Origin: an uncultured Lachnospiraceae bacterium
GTDB taxonomy: Bacteria; Bacillota; Clostridia; Lachnospirales; Lachnospiraceae
DNA length: 37,308 nt
Assembly (NCBI GenBank): GCA_947627245.1
Contig: CANQVH010000035.1
Coordinates: 1 to 37,308 of the forward strand
Reading direction: 5' to 3'
How positions within the stretch are numbered: the stretch's first letter is position 1; every line of letters starts with the position of its first letter. The translations under genes and the position numbers were made by a program. The notes under the pieces were generated by a model. That model searched no databases, was not told where the DNA came from, and worked only from the letters and a program-made list of their open reading frames with translations. Shown here in pieces: positions 1-6,332 of this stretch.

Positions 1-94
1 ATAGGTGGGACAGATCTGAGATCAAATATCTTGAGGCCAGTCTTTTTTATCCCAACTGACAATTCGTTTACTCCATCCCGAGGCAGATTGTCAC

Positions 95-124
95 TTGACA
101 TGATATAAGGAAATAGTGTAGAGT
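95..124 (+). promoter_or_regulatory. Sigma-A promoter of dapB-lysC
   Basis: A perfect -35 TTGACA lies at 95-100 and a -10 TAGAGT at 119-124, with an 18-base spacer. The predicted start of transcription is about 35 bases before dapB. The first 94 bases of the window hold no gene or structure I can support. Confidence 0.6.
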
Positions 125-164
125 AACGAGAGCAATACAGAATAATCGGGAAGAGGATGAGAAA

Positions 165-923
165 ATGACAAGAATAATCATGAGCGGCTGCAACGGCTAC
201 ATGGGTCGTGTGGTGACGGACATTGTCGCGGCGGACGAGGATGCGAAGATCGTGGCGGGCGTCGACCTTGAGGACAGGGGCGACAAGGACTATCCGGTGT
301 TTACGAGCATTGCGGATTGTGACGTCGCGGCGGATGTTGTGATCGATTTTTCCGCGCCGGGCGCGCTGGATTCCCTGCTTGCGTATTGCACGGAAAAGCA
401 GGTGGCAGCGGTCTTCTGCACGACCGGCTACTCGCAGGAGCAGATGGAGCAGATCCGCGCGGCTGGCGCGAAGACGGCGGTCATGAAGTCCGCTAACATG
501 TCGCTCGGGATCAACATGCTGCTGAAGCTCGTACAGGAGGCGGCGAAGCTGTTGGCTCCGGCCGGTTTCGATATGGAGATCGTAGAGAAGCATCACAACC
601 GCAAGGTGGACGCGCCGAGCGGGACGGCGCTTGCGCTGGCGGACAGCCTGAACGAAGCGCTGGGCAATCAGTATGAATACATCTACGACCGGAGCGGCCG
701 CAGACAGAGCCGGGACAAGAAGGAGATCGGTATCAGCGCGGTGCGCGGCGGGAATATCGTCGGCGAGCACGAGGTGATCTTCGCCGGTTTCGATGAAGTG
801 ATCGAGTTCAAACACACGGCCTATTCGCGCGGCGTGTTCGCGAAGGGCGCGGTGCAGGCGGCGAAGTACCTCACGGGCAAGCCCGCCGGGATCTACGACA
901 TGGCGGATGTGATTTCTCTATAG
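165..923 (+). CDS. dapB: 4-hydroxy-tetrahydrodipicolinate reductase
   Basis: DapB reduces 4-hydroxy-tetrahydrodipicolinate with NAD(P)H in the cytoplasm, the second committed step of the diaminopimelate/lysine pathway. The 252 residues match the usual family length (about 240-270). The N-terminal dinucleotide-binding motif GCNGYMGR is at residues 8-15. The catalytic HH pair is at 143-144 within EKHHNRK, and the substrate-binding DAPSGTA is at 149-155. The ATG follows a GAGGATGAG-type ribosome site. The next gene, lysC, supplies the first step of the same pathway. The two are separated by 110 bases that contain a strong hairpin instead of a terminator, so they are probably cotranscribed. Identification is secure. 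Confidence 0.96.
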   Translation: MTRIIMSGCNGYMGRVVTDIVAADEDAKIVAGVDLEDRGDKDYPVFTSIADCDVAADVVIDFSAPGALDSLLAYCTEKQVAAVFCTTGYSQEQMEQIRAAGAKTAVMKSANMSLGINMLLKLVQEAAKLLAPAGFDMEIVEKHHNRKVDAPSGTALALADSLNEALGNQYEYIYDRSGRRQSRDKKEIGISAVRGGNIVGEHEVIFAGFDEVIEFKHTAYSRGVFAKGAVQAAKYLTGKPAGIYDMADVISL

Positions 924-929
924 CCGCAG

Positions 930-983
930 AGGACAGAACGTCTCCGGGAAGGACCTGTAGGGGTGTCCACCCGGAGACGTCCT
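930..983 (+). ncRNA. Intercistronic structured hairpin, copy 1
   Basis: An 11-base perfect inverted repeat (ACGTCTCCGGG at 938-948, CCCGGAGACGT at 970-980) encloses an inner GGAC/GTCC stem (951-954 with 965-968) whose loop contains TAGGGGT. An outer AGGAC/GTCCT pairing is possible at 930-934 and 979-983. No T-run follows, so it is not an ordinary terminator. A diverged copy with the same inner stem and loop lies between oppA and oppB. Its role is unknown: a cis-acting RNA, a processing or stability element, or a dispersed repeat are all possible. Confidence 0.6.
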
Positions 984-1033
984 GCCGAGCGATGTACCGG
1001 ATTATACAATGACGTGAGAAGAGGAGATTATTT

Positions 1034-2353
1034 ATGAAAAAAGTGGTGAAGTTCGGCGGAAGCTCGCTTGCGAACGCAGAGCAGTTCCGCAAGGTCGCGG
1101 AGATCATTCACGCGGACAAGGGGCGCCGGTACGTGGTGCCGTCCGCGCCGGGCAAGCGATTCTCCGACGATACCAAGGTGACGGATATGCTCTACGACTG
1201 CTATCAGTCGGCGGGCGATGAGAAGGCGCTGGCGCAGAAGATGGATGCGATCGCACAGCGTTATCAGGAGATCATTGAAGGACTTTGTCTGGAGCTTTCG
1301 CTGGAGGACGAGTTCGAGAAGATGAAAAAAGCGTTTGCCGCGCAGGAGGGCAGCGATTACGCGGCGTCCCGCGGGGAATATTTAAACGGCATCATCATGG
1401 CGGCGTATCTGGAATATGAATTTATCGATGCGGCGGAGGTGATCCGCTTTGACGAGGACGGCGAGTTTGATCCGGAGACGACGAACGAGATCCTGAGCAA
1501 ACGGCTCGGGACCGTGGAGCGCGCGGTCGTACCGGGATTTTACGGAGCGTACGAGGACGGCAGGATCAAGACGTTTTCGCGCGGGGGCTCCGATATCACG
1601 GGCTCGATCGTGGCGCGCGCCGTGCATGCAGACCTGTATGAGAACTGGACGGACGTGTCCGGCTTCCTCGTGACCGATCCGCATATTGTCGAGGATCCGG
1701 AGACGATCGAGACGATCACTTACCGTGAGCTTCGGGAGTTGTCTTACATGGGGGCGACCGTGCTGCATGCGGACGCGATCTTCCCGCTGCGCAAGGAGGG
1801 CATCCCGATCAACATCAAGAATACAAACCGCCCGCAGGACGCGGGCACGCTGATCGTGGAGAATACCTGCCGCCAGCCGAAGTATACGATTACCGGCATC
1901 GCGGGCAAGAAGGGCTTCTGCGCGATCAATATCGAGAAGGATATGATGAACTCGGAGATCGGTTTCGGCCGCAGGGTACTTCAGGTGTTCGAGGAGAACG
2001 GGATTTCCTTTGAGCACACGCCGTCCGGCATCGACACATTTACGGTGATTGTACACCAGACCGAGTTTATGGAGAAGGAACAGAGCGTGATCTCCGGGCT
2101 GCACCGCGCGGTCGAGCCGGACACGATCGACCTTGAGTCCGACCTTGCTCTGATTGCGGTCGTGGGACGCGGGATGCGCGCAATGCGCGGTACTGCCGCG
2201 CGGATTTTCGCGGCTCTATCGCACGCGCACATCAACGTCAAGATGATCGATCAGGGTTCCAGCGAGCTGAACATTATCATCGGCGTGAAGAACGACGATT
2301 TTGAGCGCGCCGTGCGTGCGATCTATGATATTTTTGTGCTGACGCATCTGTAA
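1034..2353 (+). CDS. lysC: Aspartate kinase
   Basis: Aspartokinase phosphorylates aspartate with ATP and begins synthesis of lysine/diaminopimelate, threonine and methionine. The N-terminal kinase motif KFGGSSLA is at residues 6-13. The ASRGEYLNG and SRGGSDITGS segments follow in the amino-acid kinase domain, and the segment VSGFLVTDPHIVEDPETI is characteristic of clostridial aspartokinases. From about residue 300 to the end lie two ACT regulatory domains, indicated by IAVVGRGMRAMRGTAARIF and INVKMIDQGSSELNIIIG. The 439-residue length fits a monofunctional enzyme with no homoserine dehydrogenase fusion. The ATG is preceded by GAAGAGGAG. Feedback control through the ACT domains is expected from the family. 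It is downstream of dapB and probably in the same transcript. Confidence 0.95.
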   Translation: MKKVVKFGGSSLANAEQFRKVAEIIHADKGRRYVVPSAPGKRFSDDTKVTDMLYDCYQSAGDEKALAQKMDAIAQRYQEIIEGLCLELSLEDEFEKMKKAFAAQEGSDYAASRGEYLNGIIMAAYLEYEFIDAAEVIRFDEDGEFDPETTNEILSKRLGTVERAVVPGFYGAYEDGRIKTFSRGGSDITGSIVARAVHADLYENWTDVSGFLVTDPHIVEDPETIETITYRELRELSYMGATVLHADAIFPLRKEGIPINIKNTNRPQDAGTLIVENTCRQPKYTITGIAGKKGFCAINIEKDMMNSEIGFGRRVLQVFEENGISFEHTPSGIDTFTVIVHQTEFMEKEQSVISGLHRAVEPDTIDLESDLALIAVVGRGMRAMRGTAARIFAALSHAHINVKMIDQGSSELNIIIGVKNDDFERAVRAIYDIFVLTHL

Positions 2354-2366
2354 GATTGATTACGTA

Positions 2367-2397
2367 AAAGTCAGATTTGACTACAGAAAAGTCAAGA
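2367..2397 (+). repeat. Short GTCA repeat upstream of the AIM24 gene
   Basis: AAAAGTCAGA (2367-2376) recurs as AAAAGTCAAGA (2387-2397), with an inverted TTGACT (2377-2382) between them, giving three GTCA boxes about 10 bases apart. They lie upstream of a weak promoter candidate (TTCCCT at 2404, TAAAAT at 2428, 18-base spacer). This could be a regulator binding site. The evidence is only the repetition. Confidence 0.3.
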
Positions 2398-2476
2398 TAG
2401 TGCTTCCCTAAAAGCATGGATATATGATAAAATAAAGTATATTTATTCATTCCATGAAATAAGGAGGTAACTATTT

Positions 2477-3157
2477 ATGAAGTATCGTATTGAAGGCGGC
2501 ACACTGCCGGTCGTGATCTGCGACTTGGAGGCGGGCGAGAAGATGGTCACCGAGGGCGGCGCGATGTCATGGATGTCTCCCAATATGAAGATGGAAACGA
2601 CGTCGAACGGAGGGATCGGCAAGGCGCTCGGAAGAGCATTTTCGGGTGAGAAGATGTTCCAGAATATTTATACGGCCGAGGGCGGTCCGGGTATGATTGC
2701 GTTCGCATCTTCCTTCCCGGGTTCTGTTGTACCCTTTGAGATCACGCCGGAGAATGAGATGGTATTTCAGAAGAGCGCATATATGGCCGGAGAGATCGGC
2801 GTAAAGATGTCCGTGCACTTCCGCAAGAAGATTTCGACGGGCCTGTTCGGCGGCGAGGGCTTCATCATGCAGAAGACGTCAGGCACCGGAATCGTGTTCG
2901 CGGAGTTTGACGGTCATGTGGTAGAGTATGAGCTCAAGAGCGGAGAGAAGATCGTGGTCGATACCGGACATCTGGCGGCGATGACCGCATCGTGCAGCCT
3001 CGACATTCAGTCCGTGCAGGGCGCGAAGAACATGCTGTTCGGCGGCGAGGGCATCTTCAACACCGTCATCACCGGTCCGGGTCATGTCTGGCTCCAGACG
3101 CTTCCGCTGTCGAATGTGGCGGGCGTTCTGAGACGTTATCTTCCGACTTCGAACTAA
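2477..3157 (+). CDS. AIM24 / TIGR00266 family protein
   Basis: This 226-residue protein matches the bacterial AIM24 (formerly DUF124, TIGR00266) family. The pattern is a beta-rich fold with the segments LEAGEKMVTEGGAMSWMSP near residues 17-35, GGIGKALGRAFSGEKMF near 44-61, and a second half containing LFGGEGFIMQKTSGTG and VDTGHLAAM. There is no signal peptide or membrane helix. The biochemical role of bacterial members is not established; the fold is related to TRAP-type trimeric beta-barrel proteins. A perfect AAGGAGGT ribosome site lies about 8 bases before the ATG. The gene is closed by an intrinsic terminator 21 bases after its stop codon and seems to be transcribed alone. Confidence 0.88.
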   Translation: MKYRIEGGTLPVVICDLEAGEKMVTEGGAMSWMSPNMKMETTSNGGIGKALGRAFSGEKMFQNIYTAEGGPGMIAFASSFPGSVVPFEITPENEMVFQKSAYMAGEIGVKMSVHFRKKISTGLFGGEGFIMQKTSGTGIVFAEFDGHVVEYELKSGEKIVVDTGHLAAMTASCSLDIQSVQGAKNMLFGGEGIFNTVITGPGHVWLQTLPLSNVAGVLRRYLPTSN

Positions 3158-3178
3158 GGGACAGTCATTTTTACATGG

Positions 3179-3213
3179 GCAGAGAGAGCAGGGATGCTTT
3201 CTCTGCTTTTTTT
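3179..3213 (+). terminator. Intrinsic terminator after the AIM24 gene
   Basis: GCAGAGAGAGC (3179-3189) pairs with GCTTTCTCTGC (3196-3206), including one G-U pair, around a six-base loop. Seven T residues follow (3207-3213). An ATG at 3194 falls in this hairpin and is therefore an unlikely translation start for the next gene. Confidence 0.85.
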
Positions 3214-3301
3214 GTTTTTCGGCGGACAGATTTTTATTGATTTTCTTGGGACAGATGTTATACTTTTGGATAGATGTACAGCAGTGAGAGGAACGGCGGG
3301 C

Positions 3302-4384
3302 ATGTGGAATGGGGCGCAGTCATTCGCATATGAGATCAAAGGGGACGGCGCAGTGATTCTGCGCTGTTTTTCGCGCGATTCGAGGGCGGAAATCCCGGAG
3401 CGGATCGAGGGCTTCCCGGTGACGGAGCTGGGCGGCTATGCGTTTTCGTCGCATTTCGAGGAGGAAAGGCTTGCGGAGGAGATCCGTGCGGGACGCGCGA
3501 GGCGGTATGCGCCCGGAATGCTGGGAGAGGGACCGGCTCTTTGCGGGGAACGCTTGGAGGAGATCGTACTGCCGCCGACGATCCGGCGTGTCGGGCGATA
3601 TTGCTTCTACAACTGCGGAAATCTGCGGCGGATCGAATTCCACGGAGGCTTGTCGGACTGGGGCAGCGGGGCGTTCACGGGCTGCCACGGGGTGCGAAGC
3701 CTGCGCGTATACACGGATGCGGACGGACGGTCCCACCTGAAGGATGTGTTGGATGAGCTGCGTGAGGAGCTGGAGGTCGGGTATTTCATCGGGAGCGGGA
3801 CGGATCGCCCGCCTGCCGAGCTTCGGCTCATATTTCCGGAGTTCTACGAGGAGGGCGTCGAGAACACGCCGGCGCGGATTTTGGAGAATCATGTGCACGG
3901 GAGCGGCATTCTGTACCGTAACTGTTTCCGGGGACGCGTGTTTGATGCGGCGCAGTATGACGCGCTGTTTCCGCATGCGAGGGCATGGGAGAGTGGGGAG
4001 TTGGTGCTTCGGATGGCGCTCGACCGGCTGCGTTTTCCGCATGGACTGACGGCGAGGGCGAGAGAGCAGTATGAGACGTATCTGACGGAGCATCTGGCGG
4101 AGGCGGGGAAGAGGCTGCTTGCGTGGAGAGATCCGGACGGGCTGCGGTTCCTGCTGGAGATTGCCGAGAGGACAAGGCATGCCGGAGAGCCGGAGCATGT
4201 CGGAACGTCGGAGGATACCGGGTGGTCGGGACACGTCGGGCGGCGGGAATATGTCGAAAGGGCGGCGGATGTCTGGCTCGAAGAGGCGGCCCGTCTGCAG
4301 TATACGGAGGCCGTGAGCCTTCTGATGGAGCGAAAGAGGGCGGGGCGGAGCCGGCCAGTGTCCCGGCGGCGATTGGAGTTGTGA
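3302..4384 (+). CDS. Leucine-rich repeat (LRR_5/BspA-like) protein
   Basis: A 360-residue protein without a signal peptide. Residues about 1-45 and 90-150 carry BspA-type LRR_5 repeats: AEIPERIEGFPVTELGGYAF, then LEEIVLPPTIRRVGRYCFYN, CGNLRRIEFHGGL, and SGAFTGCHGVRSLRV. The remaining half is helical and charged (for example LTARAREQYETYLTEHL and AADVWLEEAARLQYTEAVSLL), resembling an ankyrin-like helical tail. The ATG at 3302 was chosen because GAGAGGAACG precedes it and because the upstream in-frame ATG at 3194 lies inside the preceding terminator hairpin. LRR_5 proteins of this type occur in Clostridia as probable protein-interaction modules; the partner is unknown. The C-terminal 60 residues are Arg/Gly/Glu rich. 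No terminator separates it from the M3 peptidase. Confidence 0.75.
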   Translation: MWNGAQSFAYEIKGDGAVILRCFSRDSRAEIPERIEGFPVTELGGYAFSSHFEEERLAEEIRAGRARRYAPGMLGEGPALCGERLEEIVLPPTIRRVGRYCFYNCGNLRRIEFHGGLSDWGSGAFTGCHGVRSLRVYTDADGRSHLKDVLDELREELEVGYFIGSGTDRPPAELRLIFPEFYEEGVENTPARILENHVHGSGILYRNCFRGRVFDAAQYDALFPHARAWESGELVLRMALDRLRFPHGLTARAREQYETYLTEHLAEAGKRLLAWRDPDGLRFLLEIAERTRHAGEPEHVGTSEDTGWSGHVGRREYVERAADVWLEEAARLQYTEAVSLLMERKRAGRSRPVSRRRLEL

Positions 4385-4504
4385 CGGGACGGATTACCGT
4401 GACGAGATAAATCGAATTGTCGCGAAGGGGCGGATGAAATTGCAGACAGCGAAGAAAAATAAAATTATGGAAAAATAGAATCATAGAAAAAGACAGGAGG
4501 CAGG

Positions 4505-6214
4505 ATGAAAGTGAAATTTTCGGAAATGGTTTATGAGCGGCCGGATCTTCAATCTCTGAAGGATCGGCTGGACGCGCTGACCGGGCGGCTGCGCGCGGCG
4601 AAGGACTATGCGGAGGCGAAACGGATTTTCCTCGAGAATGAGGAGCTGGGGAAGCATATCGAAACGCAGACTACGCTTGCGAGCATCCGGCACGACATCG
4701 ACACGCGCGACGAGTTTTATGACGCGGAAGTGAATTTTTGGAACAGCGCGATGCCGGAGCTTGAGGAGTACACGCAGGCATGGACGAAAGCGATGCTGGA
4801 GAGCCCCTATCGGGAGGATTTTTCGAGGGAATACGGCGATCTGATGTTCGTGAAGGCGGAGATGGCGCTGAAAACATTCTCGCCGGAGATCATCCCGGAG
4901 CTTCAGCAGGAAAACGATCTGACGACGCGCTACGAGAAGCTGCTCGCCTCGGCGCAGATCCCGTTCGAGGGCGGGACGTACACGCTCGCGCAGTTGGAGC
5001 CGTTCAAGAAGGACGCGGACGACGCGAGACGTCTGGCGGCATGGAAGGCGGAAGGGCAATGGTACAAGGATCATCAGGAGGAGCTGGACGATCTCTACGA
5101 TCAGTTGGTGCATGTGCGCGACGCGATGGGGAGGAAGATGGGCTATGATGGCTACACGGAGCTCGGTTATTACCGCATGGAGCGCAACTGCTACACGAAG
5201 GAGGATATCGAGAAATTCCGCGCGGCGGTTGTGAAATATCTGGTGCCGGTAGCGGACATGATCTATCGGAAGCAGGCCGAACGCCTTGGAAAGCAGTATC
5301 CGATGAGCTTCGCCGACAACGCGCTGGAGTTCCGTTCGGGAAATCCGCGTCCCTTTGGCTCACCGCAGGAGATCTTGGAACAGGGCAGGAAATTTTACAG
5401 TGAGCTTTCCCCGGAGACGGGAAAATTTTTCAATGAGATGCTTGACTGCGAGGCGCTGGACGTATTGTCGACGTCGGGCAAGGCCGGAGGCGGCTACTGC
5501 ACGAGCATCGCGGATTACCGAATTCCCTTTATCTTTGCCAATTTCAACGGGACGCAGGGGGATGTGGAGGTCATCACGCACGAGGCGGGTCATGCGTTTG
5601 CCGCGTGGATGAACCGCGACCGCGTGCCTTCGGAATATATCTGGCCGGGCATGGAGGCGTGCGAAGTGCACTCGATGTCGATGGAATTTTTTGCGTGGCC
5701 GTGGGCAGAGGGCTTCTTCGGAGAGGACACGCGCAAATTTTACTACAGCCATTTGGCGAGCGCGCTGAAGTTCATTCCGTATGGGACGATGGTCGATCAT
5801 TTCCAGCATATCGTGTTCGAAAAGCCGCAGATGACGCCGCGGCAGCGCCATGATGTCTGGAAGGAGCTGCTGGGCGTCTATATGCCGTGGATGAAGCTGG
5901 ACGGGGAGATCCCGTTTTACAGCGAGGGCGAGGGCTGGCAGCGTCAGCACCACATCTACTCACTGCCGTTTTATTATATTGATTATTGTCTGGCGCAGAC
6001 GGTTTCTCTGCAGTTCTGGGCGAGGATACAGACGGACCGCAGGGACGCATGGGAGCACTATATGGCATATACGAAGCAGGGCGGGAGCCGCGTATTTACG
6101 GAGCTCTTGAAAAACGCAGATCTGGACAGCCCGTTTGATGAGAGTTGCCTGAAAGGCGTGTGCGAGAAGGCGAGAGACTGGCTGGAGGAGTTTGATCTGG
6201 AAGGGATCCGCTGA
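4505..6214 (+). CDS. M3 family oligoendopeptidase (PepF-like)
   Basis: A cytoplasmic zinc oligopeptidase that cleaves short peptides. The 569 residues fit the M3 oligoendopeptidase F group. The zinc site is HEAGH at residues 359-363 (H359, H363, catalytic E360) and the likely third ligand is E387 in ACEVHS. The C-terminal histidine segment SEGEGWQRQHHIYSLPFYYI matches the family's transition-state-binding region. No signal peptide is present. The ATG follows ACAGGAGGCAGG. Its position directly before an oligopeptide importer operon suggests that it degrades imported peptides, although the Opp genes have their own promoter. Confidence 0.94.
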   Translation: MKVKFSEMVYERPDLQSLKDRLDALTGRLRAAKDYAEAKRIFLENEELGKHIETQTTLASIRHDIDTRDEFYDAEVNFWNSAMPELEEYTQAWTKAMLESPYREDFSREYGDLMFVKAEMALKTFSPEIIPELQQENDLTTRYEKLLASAQIPFEGGTYTLAQLEPFKKDADDARRLAAWKAEGQWYKDHQEELDDLYDQLVHVRDAMGRKMGYDGYTELGYYRMERNCYTKEDIEKFRAAVVKYLVPVADMIYRKQAERLGKQYPMSFADNALEFRSGNPRPFGSPQEILEQGRKFYSELSPETGKFFNEMLDCEALDVLSTSGKAGGGYCTSIADYRIPFIFANFNGTQGDVEVITHEAGHAFAAWMNRDRVPSEYIWPGMEACEVHSMSMEFFAWPWAEGFFGEDTRKFYYSHLASALKFIPYGTMVDHFQHIVFEKPQMTPRQRHDVWKELLGVYMPWMKLDGEIPFYSEGEGWQRQHHIYSLPFYYIDYCLAQTVSLQFWARIQTDRRDAWEHYMAYTKQGGSRVFTELLKNADLDSPFDESCLKGVCEKARDWLEEFDLEGIR

Positions 6215-6240
6215 AAAAATGGTTGGAAAAGAGAATTTTG

Positions 6241-6283
6241 GATGTGTTTTTCGATTGACACATCGCGGGCATAAAGGTAAAAT
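6241..6283 (+). promoter_or_regulatory. Promoter of the opp operon with inverted repeat
   Basis: The -35 TTGACA (6255-6260) and -10 TAAAAT (6278-6283) have the ideal 17-base spacer. A perfect inverted repeat GATGTGT (6241-6247) / ACACATC (6258-6264), with a 10-base centre, overlaps the -35 box and is a candidate operator. A repressor bound there would block RNA polymerase; which protein binds is unknown. Confidence 0.75.
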
Positions 6284-6332
6284 GTAGAGTAGCAGTAATA
6301 TGCCAATAAAGTACAAGGAGGTTAAAACAAAA

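Noticed and set aside
1..94. Possible end of a mobile element or upstream gene
   Set aside because: The first bases show no inverted terminal repeat, coding frame or terminator that I could support.
3194..3301. Upstream start for the leucine-rich-repeat protein
   Set aside because: The ATG at 3194 lies in the loop of the preceding terminator and gives an extra 36 hydrophobic residues; 3302 has a ribosome site and a natural N-terminus.
3320..4234. Antisense open frame of 304 codons under the LRR gene
   Set aside because: Arg/Pro/His-rich shadow of a GC-rich gene with no ribosome site or recognisable domain.
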